From contig DATGZX010000197.1 in NCBI GenBank assembly GCA_035296965.1, positions 27,698 through 91,697 of the forward strand: a DNA stretch of 64,000 nt, in the 5' to 3' direction. Shown piece by piece: positions 37,164 through 46,103 of this stretch; positions within the stretch are counted from its first letter, which is position 1, and each line of letters begins with the position of its first letter. This DNA comes from DATGZX01 sp035296965. Its GTDB lineage: Bacteria; Planctomycetota; Planctomycetia; Gemmatales; Gemmataceae. The notes under the pieces were generated by a model that saw only the letters and a program-made list of their open reading frames with translations, was not told the origin of the DNA and searched no databases. The position numbers were made by a program, and so were the translations under genes.

Positions 37164-39029
37164 TCAGTCATTTCCCGGGGAGAGATCGAGCGAGCGCACG
37201 CCAACACGAGCCATGATGCGCACCTTTTGCTCGATGGACAATTCTTTTGTAAACCTATGCCGGACCGCTTCAATCCAGCGAATAGGGCGATTTCGGTAAT
37301 CGATAACGACTCGCGTCAGCACGGGCCCAGGCAGTTCCAGAGCACCGCGGATAGCCGGTTCCAGATCGCAAGTGACCGCGATCTCCTGGTAAGCAACTCC
37401 GAATGCCTTGGCCAGCGCTGCATAATCGAGTCGGGCAAGGATAGTCGCGGTCGTGCGATGAAACTCCGGTTTCTGCAACGCTTGCATGAATCCGTAGGAG
37501 TGATCGTCCAGGATAAAGAACTTGACAGGAAGGCACTCGCGGGCTGCCGTTGAGATTTCCATGGCCGACATCAGCAGGCAGCCATCGCCAGTAATTGTAA
37601 CCGTCTGCCGGCCTGGATGCACGCGCTGTGCTCCAAGCGCAGCGGGAATCGACCACCCCATCGCCTGGTTGTTCGTTGGATTAAAGTACGTCCTCGGCAA
37701 GATAGTCTGCATAACCTCAGCGGCCCAGTGCTCGCAGAGTGTCACATCCACAAAGACCAAGGCATCCGGGCATGTGCAACGCCGCAAGGCCAGAAGGAAT
37801 GCCATCGGATCCACGGCGCACTTTGCATGGATTTCCGCATTCGTCCTGGACTCCAGGCAACGGAGCTGCTTGATGCGCGTCTGCAGCCGGAGGTCAAAGG
37901 GGCGACGGATACAGTCAGACTGCTCGAGCGCTCGTTCGATGAAGACGCCGGCGTCTGCTGGAACGCAGACGGTCGTCTTCATGATGCGGCCGAGGTTGTC
38001 GGGATTGGCATCGACATGAATCAGGCGGCACGAATTAGGAATCGAGTAGAATCCCGTGGAAACCTCGCTGTAGCGGACTCCCATGGCGAGGACCAGGTCG
38101 ACCGACTTGAAGATCTCCTCTGCGGTCCTCGTCCCCTGCGGACCATACCCCCAGCCGACGGCGAGCGGGTGATTCTCGGGAAACGCGCCTTTCCCTGATA
38201 CGCTCGTCGCAACCGGCGCCTGTAATGTCTCCGCCAGGCGAAGCAGGCTGCAAGAGTAATCCATGCAGCCCAGGCCCGCATAGATCCCGGTGCGCAGTTG
38301 TCGATCCATCAAAAAACGTAAGGCTTGCTGGAAGGCATCGTCGTCGAACAGCAAAGCAGGAGGAGGCAGTGGCAAGGAGTGAAATTTGTGCGTGGCGATC
38401 AGCAGATTGTAAGGGATCACGACCGCCACGGGGCCCGGCTCGCCGCATTGAGCAAGCTGGAATGCTTGCCGCACGGCATCGGGGATCTCGGCAACGTTTT
38501 GGACCGCGTAGACCCCTTTTGTCACTTGCTGCAGCAGGCCGACCTGCGGCAATTCATGGACCTGAAAAGGCCGGTATTTGTCACCTCGTGCGACATCGCC
38601 CACGATGCATACCAAGGGTATGCTGTCGAGCCGAGCTTCGCCAATCCCGCTCAAGGAATTGGTGACGCCCGGCCCAGGCACAACGCACAGCACGCCTGGT
38701 TTGCCGGTACTGCGCGCGTAGCCGTCGGCCATCGCTGCTGCGGAAAACTCGTGAGTGACGAGAAGGTAGCCGAGCCCGCGGCTCTTCATGGTGTCCCACA
38801 GCTCGTTCTCCTGTGCTCCCGGAATGCCGAAGACACACTCCGTCCCTAGCTGGAGCAGGGTTTCCACGAGGGCTCTGGCGCCGGTTATCAAACCGGTGAC
38901 GGCGCCGTTCGAGTTGTGATGGAGCAGGCCCTGGCCTGCACCGGCTGGCGTGGTTCCGGCAACCAGCGGGACGACGCAAGGGGCAAGCGCGGCCTTCAAG
39001 AGTTCGCGCCGCGAGAGGGGTAGGCTCAT
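37164..39029 (-). CDS. Tat-exported ThDP-dependent enzyme, acetolactate-synthase-like
   Basis: The 621-aa protein has a twin-arginine signal ('LSRRELLKAALAPC', residues 5-18, then a hydrophobic stretch to about 31) followed by the three domains of ThDP enzymes. The PYR domain has 'VFGIPGAQENELWDT' and the proton-relay Glu94 in 'THEFSAAAMADGYAR'. The central TH3-like domain is normal, and the PP domain has the GDG motif 'ITGDGCLLMSAMEIS'. The second part of the cofactor motif reads LDDHSYG, where LNN is usual. The family makes acetolactate or acts on 2-oxo acids, but a periplasmic location excludes ordinary amino-acid synthesis. ATG 39029 was chosen because the Tat motif follows directly; the frame opens about 86 codons further. 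Confidence 0.82.
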   Translation of the reverse strand: MSLPLSRRELLKAALAPCVVPLVAGTTPAGAGQGLLHHNSNGAVTGLITGARALVETLLQLGTECVFGIPGAQENELWDTMKSRGLGYLLVTHEFSAAAMADGYARSTGKPGVLCVVPGPGVTNSLSGIGEARLDSIPLVCIVGDVARGDKYRPFQVHELPQVGLLQQVTKGVYAVQNVAEIPDAVRQAFQLAQCGEPGPVAVVIPYNLLIATHKFHSLPLPPPALLFDDDAFQQALRFLMDRQLRTGIYAGLGCMDYSCSLLRLAETLQAPVATSVSGKGAFPENHPLAVGWGYGPQGTRTAEEIFKSVDLVLAMGVRYSEVSTGFYSIPNSCRLIHVDANPDNLGRIMKTTVCVPADAGVFIERALEQSDCIRRPFDLRLQTRIKQLRCLESRTNAEIHAKCAVDPMAFLLALRRCTCPDALVFVDVTLCEHWAAEVMQTILPRTYFNPTNNQAMGWSIPAALGAQRVHPGRQTVTITGDGCLLMSAMEISTAARECLPVKFFILDDHSYGFMQALQKPEFHRTTATILARLDYAALAKAFGVAYQEIAVTCDLEPAIRGALELPGPVLTRVVIDYRNRPIRWIEAVRHRFTKELSIEQKVRIMARVGVRSLDLSPGND

Positions 39030-39428
39030 GAACGTCCTCGGTCGTTGTCCCTGGGTACAGATCAGCAACGCGCTGATCGAGTTCGTGGCTGACAAGGGTG
39101 TGCGCTGAAAGTGCGCAGGTATTGAGAATGCCTGTTGTAGCGAGGCCCTCGATTGCTCCTCATCTCCCGCATCTGACGGATCGGCCGAATCCGTCGCAAA
39201 GGCTTGGTAGGGCGCGCAGCGCCAGCGGTGCCTCCGAATGTCAGTTTGAGTATCGGAGGCCGCACGGGAATCCTTCAGTCGGACCATGCGCGCGCAGGGT
39301 GCTGCGAGGTATTGACAGCGGAGGAACGCCGATTTGGTGGATTGAGGCTGATTTGACCGGATCTGCGAGTATCCGGCAAATTGGCGTTTATCCGTTGTCT
39401 AGCGCGAGGGGAGGGAACTGAATTAGCT
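39030..39428. other. intergenic region upstream of the Tat ThDP gene, no gene seen
   Basis: About 400 bases lie between the ABC permease stop and the ThDP start, both on the minus strand. The longer minus-strand frame into this region is Arg/Ser-rich, lacks a start context and is unlikely to be translated. No terminator hairpin was seen downstream of the permease. Confidence 0.3.
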
Positions 39429-40817
39429 CTAACCCCGAAAAACCCAACGGATCAATTCGCCTACCTGAGCCCCCTTGCCTTGCATGAGAATGCCTACGCG
39501 AAAGATGCGTCCCGCCGCATAAACACACAGGAAGGTCGTCAGGAGCACGCCGACGACGCCGACAACGGGCTGCCACCAGGGAATGCCAGGCGGCACTGCC
39601 TGACGGGCAAGCATCAGGGTCGGCGTGGCAAACGGGAATAAGGAGAGACACGTGGCAAACGTACTGGTGGGCTCACGGATGACGTTCAACCAAACAAACA
39701 TGGGCAGGGCAATCAGGAGCATCACCGGCCAAAGCATCGACTGCGTTTCACGCATGTCAGTGCAGGCTGCCCCAATGGCGATGAAAAGGGAACCGAACAT
39801 GAGCACCGCCAGCATTTGGTAGAGAAGGAACCAGAGCAGGACATCGGCTGGGATGTACTGGGCAAAGCCATAGCGGTGCGCGGACCAGAATACCGCGCCC
39901 AGGTAGACGGCGGATAAGGTGAAGGAGACAGCAACCATGCCTATCAGCTTGCCCATCATCATCTGAAATGGCCGCACCGAGCCAAGCAAGACTTCGGCGA
40001 TCCGCTGCATCTTTTCTTCGACAACGCCTTGCATGAGCGGTGTCGAGCCAACCAGAATAAGCATGAACATCAGCATCATCAGCCCGCCAGGCACTGCGAT
40101 CGAGGCGATTTCGTTTTGGTTGGGCGCATCCTCAATCTCACCCGTTTGCGGATTGCGCTTTGATAGACCCTTTGTCACAAGGGCCACCGGTTCTCGGATC
40201 TGCTTGAGCTTTCCGGGCGAGAGACCGGCGTTCGTGGCGCGAGATTCGGCAACGGCAGCGTTAAGGACACCGTCCGCCCAATGGTTGAAGGCGTCGAACG
40301 TCGGACTTTCGGATTGGTAGCGGATGACCTTTTCGCTCGGCGGGAGGGGTGGCAACTCCAGCATGTCTTGCGCGTCGGGAGTTTTAGAGTTTGCGAGGGT
40401 CTCTGCGTACTCCAGGACGTTCGGACCAATCTCCAGAAAGCCGAAGATCTCCTTGCGGCGCACTCGCTCCGAAAGTTCAAAACGCTGCTGTTCGATGTCT
40501 TTCGCGCTGGCGGGACTCGGCTCGACATGCTCGATCGCGAAAACGGGTTTGATTTGCTTTCCAGTTTTGGGATCGGTTATCGTCTTCTCATTCCGCTCGC
40601 GGCCGGCAGCATCGAGGACCCCATAGAGCTTCTGCCCAGGCGTACGGTCGACGATGGCGAAGCGCTTCTCGGTCGTGTCCACCTGGTCCTTGAGGAGCAG
40701 TTGAACCAAAATGCTGCCGCCCATCATTAATGGCAGGATCAACAGGCTGATCAGAAACGATTTCGTGCGCACAGCCGCCACATACTCGCGTGCCGCAATG
40801 ACCAGTATCTTACGCAT
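39429..40817 (-). CDS. ABC-2 type permease, NatB-like
   Basis: The 462-aa protein has an N-terminal helix (about residues 18-42), then a large extracytoplasmic domain of about 200 residues containing 'FAIVDRTPGQ', and five or six C-terminal helices (about 245-450). 'LMMLMFMLILVGSTPLMQGVVEEKMQRIAEVLLGSV' (residues 248-283, fragment) is the typical NatB/ABC-2 motif. It should form the membrane part of an exporter with the ATPase whose stop overlaps its start by 8 bases. The substrate is unknown; NatAB-type exporters move Na+ or toxic compounds. Confidence 0.88.
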   Translation of the reverse strand: MRKILVIAAREYVAAVRTKSFLISLLILPLMMGGSILVQLLLKDQVDTTEKRFAIVDRTPGQKLYGVLDAAGRERNEKTITDPKTGKQIKPVFAIEHVEPSPASAKDIEQQRFELSERVRRKEIFGFLEIGPNVLEYAETLANSKTPDAQDMLELPPLPPSEKVIRYQSESPTFDAFNHWADGVLNAAVAESRATNAGLSPGKLKQIREPVALVTKGLSKRNPQTGEIEDAPNQNEIASIAVPGGLMMLMFMLILVGSTPLMQGVVEEKMQRIAEVLLGSVRPFQMMMGKLIGMVAVSFTLSAVYLGAVFWSAHRYGFAQYIPADVLLWFLLYQMLAVLMFGSLFIAIGAACTDMRETQSMLWPVMLLIALPMFVWLNVIREPTSTFATCLSLFPFATPTLMLARQAVPPGIPWWQPVVGVVGVLLTTFLCVYAAGRIFRVGILMQGKGAQVGELIRWVFRG

Positions 40818-41721
40818 GCTGGTTGACCTCTACCCCCGGACCGGCGATGCGAACAAAGATGTCGTGGAGCGACGGGTGAGCCAGCTCGAAGTGTCGAACT
40901 TTGCCTCGAGCCATCAAGGCGGCCAGGAGGCGCTGCGTGTCCGCGCCTCGTTCCAGGCGCAGCTCCTGCCAATTCCCGAAGTCGGCTACCTTGACCACGT
41001 CAGGTATATCGTCCAGGGGTTCGGTGTTTCCATCCAGGTGAACGCGAACTGTATCGCTACCATATGTATCCTGAATGGATTTGAGGGTGCCGTCGAGGAC
41101 TTTCTGCCCCTTGCAGATCATGAAAATGAAGTCGCACATCTTCTCGGCAACGCCCATATCGTGCGTGGAGAAAATCACCGTGGCGCCGTCCCGTTTGAGA
41201 TCGAGGACCGCCTCGCGCAACACTTCGGCATTGACCGGGTCCAGGCCGCTGAATGGCTCGTCCAGGAGCACCAGTTCCGGCCTGGCAACCACGGTGGCGA
41301 TAAACTGCACCTTTTGCGACATCCCTTTGGACAATGCCTGCACTTTCTTGTTGGCCCACTCGGCGAGCCCGAGCCGTTCCAACCAGGAGTCGATGCTTGC
41401 CTTGCTGTCGCGGCAGCCCTTCAGCTCGGCGTAAAAGCGCAGGATCTCACGCACTTTCATCTGTTTGTACAGGCCGCGCTCCTCGGGGAGGTAGCCGACC
41501 CGATCACTGGCGGCATCGAGCGACTGCTGGTCGAGCACGCGAATGTCACCCGAGTCCGGATGAAGAATGCGCATGATCATGCGCAAGGTGGTAGTCTTTC
41601 CGGAGCCGTTTGGTCCGATGAAACCATAGACAGTCCCTGCCGGGACTTCGAGGCTCAGGCGGTTCACCGCAATGTGGCTGCCGAAGGATTTGGTGACTTC
41701 GTGGAGTACGACGGCTTTCAT
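40810..41721 (-). CDS. ABC transporter ATP-binding protein, NatA-like
   Basis: The 303-aa nucleotide-binding subunit has Walker A 'GPNGSGKTTT' near residue 38, a Q-loop-like 'VGYLPEERGLYKQM', the signature 'LSKGMSQKVQF', Walker B 'LVLLDEPFSGLDP' and the switch His 'STHDM'. The C-terminal roughly 80 residues form the accessory domain common in ABC-2 exporters. ATG 41721 gives the conserved start; the frame runs further upstream but with residues that do not fit. It overlaps the permease gene by 8 bases, so it heads the two-gene operon. Confidence 0.93.
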   Translation of the reverse strand: MKAVVLHEVTKSFGSHIAVNRLSLEVPAGTVYGFIGPNGSGKTTTLRMIMRILHPDSGDIRVLDQQSLDAASDRVGYLPEERGLYKQMKVREILRFYAELKGCRDSKASIDSWLERLGLAEWANKKVQALSKGMSQKVQFIATVVARPELVLLDEPFSGLDPVNAEVLREAVLDLKRDGATVIFSTHDMGVAEKMCDFIFMICKGQKVLDGTLKSIQDTYGSDTVRVHLDGNTEPLDDIPDVVKVADFGNWQELRLERGADTQRLLAALMARGKVRHFELAHPSLHDIFVRIAGPGVEVNQHA

Positions 41722-41971
41722 GGAGTACGCAAATGCGGATGAGGGAGTTCGATCAAGGCACGCTGCCATCCAGCGCCGAGCTTCTATTCTATAGTTCGTC
41801 GCCGTGGGGCAAGCATTTGGGCTAGGAAGCCTACCCTTCACGCGTTTTCCCTGAAGTCTTTGGTGCCCTATCTCCCTTTGCGCATTCACCAACCATAGAC
41901 GCGCTCTCGCGACGACCATCCCAAACAGAATGTGTGATCGGCGCCAATCTTAACGGAAATCGTGCGGCCAC
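41722..41971. other. intergenic region between two minus-strand genes, no gene seen
   Basis: The 250 bases between the ATPase start and the stop of the conserved unknown gene upstream show no convincing ORF; ORF extensions are of the two neighbours. A promoter for the ABC operon is presumably here but could not be placed. Confidence 0.25.
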
Positions 41972-42559
41972 CTATGTCGATAGTCGCGGCACGGGCAACG
42001 GCGGTAGAAGAGCTGCCAAGGTCTCGACGGTGACTGGCTTGAGCCGGCGAAAGCCATGCCCTGCCAGCCTTGCCGAGCGGAACGCGCATTCCTTTTCGAG
42101 CAAGTAGAATTGATTGTACCGTTCGCGCAGCACGTTAACTTCCGTCGGGTCCACCGTTTGCAGGTAGGGCAGCCAGCGCCGATTGAAGTGCTCGATACTT
42201 TCCACCAACTCGCGGAGGGCCTTTCGCAGCACTCGGGCGGACGAAGTCCGATCCAGGGGTGCTCGCAACCTGGGTTGCAAAGTCGACTCCAACTCACGCA
42301 AGACCGCCGTTGCCTCCGGACCAGCCAGAAAGGGCAGCAAGCGGTCCCAGTTGCCCGCGAGTCCTTGCAAACACCCAAGTCTCAGGCGCACCATGACCAG
42401 CCATTTCTCGCGCTGACGCCGGCAGTGCTGCAGCAACTCCTCAAACGCCTCCTGGACCTGGCGCTCGCGCCGCACATAGGCGGGCACGTCGTACTGCGCC
42501 ATGAATCGTTTCAGCGTATGGCTCTCGTCGTCGTTTGCCAGGATTGGGATGTCGCTCAC
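41972..42559 (-). CDS. conserved alpha-helical protein of unknown function
   Basis: The 195-aa soluble protein is rich in Arg, Leu and Glu with long amphipathic helices; 'LVMVRLRLGCLQGLAGNW' and 'RERYNQFYLLEKECAFRS' are the most structured-looking stretches. There are no signal peptide, membrane segment or catalytic motifs. I recognise no family; the charged helical pattern resembles small cytosolic planctomycete proteins. It is followed on the opposite strand by the tRNA island, about 350 bases on. Confidence 0.65.
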   Translation of the reverse strand: MSDIPILANDDESHTLKRFMAQYDVPAYVRRERQVQEAFEELLQHCRRQREKWLVMVRLRLGCLQGLAGNWDRLLPFLAGPEATAVLRELESTLQPRLRAPLDRTSSARVLRKALRELVESIEHFNRRWLPYLQTVDPTEVNVLRERYNQFYLLEKECAFRSARLAGHGFRRLKPVTVETLAALLPPLPVPRLST

Positions 42560-42831
42560 GTAAAATCCTTGATTGGTTCCAAAACGGCAGATGCGCTACC
42601 CAGCGAAGAGAGAATCCCTCGGAAATATTTGCAGGAAATCCGGAGGGATGCAAGGGTGCTAGCGGATTGGCGGCGCCTGGAGCGACATGCTATTCGACAC
42701 TGGTTCAGCGAAGGGTAAGGCGAGATGGGAACAGGCCCACGCTCTTGACGGAGATATCTCCCAGTCTGATACTTGCCCATACCACGGTCATCGGCGCTCC
42801 GGGGAAGCCGTTCTTGTGCAGCTGGTCAGTT
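42560..42831. other. intergenic region before the tRNA promoter, no gene seen
   Basis: Only out-of-frame ORFs without protein-like composition occur in these 270 bases. A 6-bp stem GTCAGT/ACTGAC with loop TTTT (42826-42841) overlaps the -35 region of the tRNA promoter. Confidence 0.3.
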
Positions 42832-42860
42832 TTTACTGACGGGAGCCCAGGTGGTACAAT
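42832..42860 (+). promoter_or_regulatory. promoter of the tRNA-Met gene
   Basis: TTTACT (42832-42837, -35) and TACAAT (42855-42860, -10) are separated by 17 bases, and TGG precedes the -10 as in an extended -10 promoter. It points at the tRNA starting at 42916. Confidence 0.55.
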
Positions 42861-42915
42861 CAACATGCGCGCGAGTACGAGGGAGCGAGCCGAGCAATAC
42901 GAATCACCAAAAATC

Positions 42916-42987
42916 GGGCCCATAGCTCAACGGCAGAGCAGGGGACTCATAATCCCTTGGTTACAGGTTCGAATCCTGTTGGGCCCA
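42916..42987 (+). tRNA. tRNA-Met (CAU anticodon), intact
   Basis: All arms fold by eye: acceptor GGGCCCA/TGGGCCC, D stem GCTC/GAGC, anticodon stem GGGGA/TCCCT with loop CTCATAA (anticodon CAT), a 5-base variable loop, T arm ACAGG-TTCGAAT-CCTGT and discriminator A at 42987. CCA is not encoded. The CAU anticodon could be elongator Met or the lysidine-modified Ile2; the sequence alone does not separate these. Its 3' part (from 42944) is duplicated at 46856-46901, marking it as the integration site of an island. Confidence 0.93.
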
Positions 42988-42989
42988 AT
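42944..42989 (+). repeat. attL: 46-bp direct repeat at the 3' part of tRNA-Met
   Basis: These 46 bases run from the 3' side of the anticodon stem through the tRNA end plus two bases and are identical to 46856-46901. The repeat starts just before the anticodon loop, a known integration point of tyrosine recombinases. Confidence 0.85.
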
Positions 42990-43230
42990 AGACCAAACCC
43001 CGGAAATCACGCTGTTTTCCGCGTGTTTTCAGGGATTTTCGCATTCTGCGCTTTCCGCTGGCACACACAAAGGCTTCCACTGCCAAGGGGCTGCGCAATA
43101 CGCTGGAAAGCATCGCCACTCCCTGCTCGGTGAACGCATAGGGGAGGCTTCCGCCAAGACTTCGCCGGGAAGGTATCACATTTTGTGATACCAAGGAATT
43201 GGCCCGAGTTATCATGCGGCCTTGAAGCAA
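42961..43230 (-). pseudogene. remnant of an ORF6N-domain (phage antirepressor-type) protein
   Basis: The frame contains 'LPYAFTEQGVAMLSSVLRS' followed by 'PLAVEAF', the core of the ORF6N domain found in phage antirepressor/KilA-N type proteins. The N-terminal DNA-binding half is missing and the C-terminus reads into the tRNA, so this is a broken copy. It supports a phage-like origin of the island. Confidence 0.7.
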
Positions 43231-43302
43231 TCCCTTGTGCTCTCTGCCATTTCCACTTTTCGCGCTCGGGACTCCCTGTCCGCGCCACGCATATCAGCGC
43301 GC

Positions 43303-43563
43303 CTATGTCCCCGCTGCCCCGTCGCCTTTGGCGGACGACGATTCCAAAGGTTCCACGCGGGTAACGTGCAGCAGGTCCACGGTCGCGAGGCGGTCGTAGA
43401 CTGTCTGGTCGGGGTCCGCGGTCAAGCCGACGGCCACGGAGCGCTTGCCGATCATGAGTAGTTCAGGGTGCCGAACCTCATAGACGCAGCCGTCGGCTAT
43501 GAAGAGCCGGAACGGTTCAAAAGGACGCTTGCGGATGAAGCCCAAGAGGTCTTCGTGCGACAT
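43303..43563 (-). CDS. small conserved planctomycete protein
   Basis: The 86-aa soluble protein has 'LLGFIRKRPFEPFRLFIADG' and 'YEVRHPELLMIGKRSVAVGL', a compact beta-rich pattern I associate with a frequent short planctomycete family of unknown function. The polar C-terminal tail is probably disordered. It lies in the island, between the ORF6N remnant and the ParA fragment, on the same strand as both. Its function is unknown; the many paralogues suggest a mobile-element or toxin-antitoxin association, but nothing here proves it. Confidence 0.7.
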   Translation of the reverse strand: MSHEDLLGFIRKRPFEPFRLFIADGCVYEVRHPELLMIGKRSVAVGLTADPDQTVYDRLATVDLLHVTRVEPLESSSAKGDGAAGT

Positions 43564-43786
43564 GGCGTTTTCCCTTTTCGCTTACGCCTGACGAAAGAGG
43601 AACACGGCAATCGTCGAAGGATAAGCGAATCCACGATTGCCACATTGTCGGAGACCGGCCCATGGCCACGGGCCCAGCTTCTGTGTGATTATAGGGCCAG
43701 GTTCGCGTTTTGGGCACGCGAGCAAAGGGCTTCTAGGGCGGCATCTGCAGCGAGTTTGCAATCCGCGGACCGGATGCCGAGAAACC

Positions 43787-44239
43787 TCAGGATTTGATTC
43801 TTGCTAAATTCCTGCCCAGCGGCGGTACGGCGTTCAGCAGAACGTACGCGGGCTTCTGGGCGACGGCAGCCAAATTGAGTGTCGTCGCAATGGCGTTCAG
43901 GTCAAACGCAGCGGGCCGGCAGGGAATAAGGATGAGATCGGCAGCGCGGGCGGCGGCGAGCGATGCGGCGTCGGCGTTTGGAGCGCTGTCAATGATTACA
44001 AGATCGGCAGATTGTTCGACCGCCTGTCGCAGTAGACTTGTCAGGCGCGGCGCTTGGGCGGCAACGACTGATGGAGCGCTGTGCTTTCGTCTGTCGGCCC
44101 ACGTGGTGGCGGAAGCCTGGGGGTCAAGATCGAAAAGAGCGGTGTTCAAGCCGTGCTGCTCGGCGGCGACGGCAAGATGAGTCGCCACAGTGGTTTTGCC
44201 TGCTCCTCCTTTTTGGCTGATGATGGCGATGGTTTTCAT
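43787..44239 (-). pseudogene. C-terminally truncated ParA-type ATPase
   Basis: From ATG 44239 the 150-aa product has the deviant Walker A 'KGGAGKTT' (residues 10-17), 'ALFDLDPQASATTWADRR' (Walker A' Asp region) and 'LVIIDSAPNADAASLAAARAADL' (Walker B, fragment), diagnostic of ParA/MinD-type partition ATPases. Family members of this small kind are about 210 aa; this one stops right after 'LLNAVPPLGRNLARIKS', so the last roughly 60 residues with the DNA-binding helices are lost. It may be nonfunctional, though the ATPase core is intact. No ParB lies next to it. Confidence 0.75.
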
Positions 44240-44299
44240 GCTTGCGCGGTTGCGTCGTTTGGTGTTTGCGACCATAGGTCCAAACACTTCAACGGTCAA

Positions 44300-44852
44300 G
44301 CGGTTTTGTCAGCGTCGAAGGTACCAGCCAGCGGCTGCCATTCCGTTCGAACAAGATTTTGCAGAGGATGCAGCTGCCAGCAGACCTTTGACCAGCCCTG
44401 GATCAATCCATCCACCAACCCCTCCATGACGCCGTCTCGCACTAAGTGAAAGCCATGCACGGCATATCCCGACAGCTGCATCCTCTACGGCACCATCCGA
44501 GCCGGACACAAAGTGACCGAAGCCGAACCCCACTACACCCCGCTGGGCAGCTCCCAGCCGTGCGGCGGAAGGGTGGGACATTACATCTCCCACAACTCTG
44601 TTGTTGGTACTGCTATCGTTTTCGTACTGTTCAACAGGAAGACACCACAATGGCCATCCATTGGTAATGGTCGATCATCGCCAACAAACTGCTTACTTAC
44701 TGGCGACGAAAGAAGACTTTTTGCCCGCGCGTCACTGGTGAGATGAAATAGTCTTGACACGCGACAGAGGCATCCACGTTAGAGGCTGAAGAAATGATTG
44801 CCATGTTATCTAAATCGACTTCTATCCCGCCGAATGATTAGTTATTACGCGC
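44300..44852. other. island segment without assignable gene
   Basis: About 550 bases upstream of the ParA fragment and downstream of the nuclease-like gene. A plus-strand frame with 'HYTPLGSSQPCGGRVGHYIS' (about 44477-44746) has a GTG start at best and no recognised homologue; it may be a gene remnant. Base composition falls from GC-rich to AT-rich within it, a sign of a junction between two different DNA sources. Confidence 0.3.
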
Positions 44853-46103
44853 TCAGAGAGCGGGGCCTCCTAACGGCCTAAGCATCTTGATTACAGCCAA
44901 GCTCTCAGGGTCGCCTTCATTAGTTAATCCAGGCAAGATTCTGAATCGACTAATGTAGAAACTGAGTCGCTGTCGACTCCCACCTTCTTCGCCAGTTGGA
45001 CGTATCGGGCCAGCAGTTAAGACGATAGCGGCTATTCGCTTGTTTTGTCCGCCTCTCCATGCCAAGTCCGCAAGGGCATAGCACATTACATCTAAGTACC
45101 AGTCAAGTACCGGCGGTATCATGCCAGCTGGATCAACGTCAATGTAAATGACTCCTTTTTCAGTATTGGAAAACTTGTTTTTCCCCTGATCAAACGAATA
45201 TGTTAGCTGCTTAAATGCATGTGACTTGAAGTTGAACATGTGACTCGTCCGCCACTGCGGCATTTGCATCTTTCTGTCCTTGTCGAGGTAAAAACGGCAA
45301 CTTGTGGAGGATCCTGCCCAACTATTTGGGTAGACCGAAGGCAAGAACAGGGTCAGCCCTGGTGATGCCTGTTGGATCGGCGGGTGATCAAATACAAGAA
45401 ACCAGACTCCGGCATCCGGATTGCCTGCAAAGCCTCGCTCACCTGATTTGGCAAACTCTTCAATGTGAGAAAGTGCATTATCTAACGCCATGTCGCTTGG
45501 CTCACCGAGCATGAACAACATATATGCAAAATCGGAAACTACACTGCCCATATCCTTATGCATCCGTTCACGATAGTGGTTCTTTTTATCTTGGGACATC
45601 ACAAGTGGGGTAATGCGATCTCTACGCTTGCATTCAATTCGGATTGTTGACCCGTCAATTCCAACTCCAATATCTGGTGCCTTAATGCCTTCCTTCTCCC
45701 GTGTCGGAATGAATGTAACCTCCTGCCCAACGCTGGCATGCACTGCAGCTATTCTTGCCTCATACGCAAAATTGGGGAATTCGGACCAACGCTTTTTGTC
45801 AGTTAGTTTCGGAAGCATTAACTCCTTGAATCCGTTTAACATAGAAATAGCCTCTAAATCACGCGCCAATTCTAAGAGGTTCATAAAGTGATCATCGTTA
45901 GCTGGGTCTAAAATGCTATTTCTTACATCTTCCAGAGAATCCTGTACCGCGATCCACATTTTCTGCACAGGGTGCTTTGGTGGCTTCTGTCTGGTGCGTT
46001 CTTTATTACTCTTATCGATGAACCAGTCTTTCCCAAAAAGGTCTTCGATGAATTTGAGACAGTGTTCAATATTTCTGAGCCTGTTCTGAAGTCGTTCGTC
46101 CAT
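44853..46103 (-). CDS. AT-rich island gene with PD-(D/E)XK nuclease-like motif
   Basis: The 416-aa protein has a helical N-terminus (about residues 1-100), then 'YEARIAAVHASVGQEVTF' and 'KAPDIGVGID' with 'IRIECKRRD', which together read as the PD-(D/E)XK nuclease core (Asp144, Glu157, Lys159). A long C-terminal part (about 170-416) contains 'VWFLVFDHPP' and a late 'VIYIDVDPAG'. No helicase, methylase or transposase domain is fused. Codon use and base composition differ clearly from the neighbours: in the 60 bases from 45181, 23 are G or C. ATG 46103 is the first start with a normal N-terminus. It may be a stand-alone defence or homing-type nuclease; the function is not proven. Confidence 0.7.
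   Translation of the reverse strand: MDERLQNRLRNIEHCLKFIEDLFGKDWFIDKSNKERTRQKPPKHPVQKMWIAVQDSLEDVRNSILDPANDDHFMNLLELARDLEAISMLNGFKELMLPKLTDKKRWSEFPNFAYEARIAAVHASVGQEVTFIPTREKEGIKAPDIGVGIDGSTIRIECKRRDRITPLVMSQDKKNHYRERMHKDMGSVVSDFAYMLFMLGEPSDMALDNALSHIEEFAKSGERGFAGNPDAGVWFLVFDHPPIQQASPGLTLFLPSVYPNSWAGSSTSCRFYLDKDRKMQMPQWRTSHMFNFKSHAFKQLTYSFDQGKNKFSNTEKGVIYIDVDPAGMIPPVLDWYLDVMCYALADLAWRGGQNKRIAAIVLTAGPIRPTGEEGGSRQRLSFYISRFRILPGLTNEGDPESLAVIKMLRPLGGPAL

Noticed and set aside
42560..42915. Further tRNA or small RNA genes near the tRNA-Met
   Set aside because: No second cloverleaf, tmRNA or RNase P RNA pattern was found on either strand.
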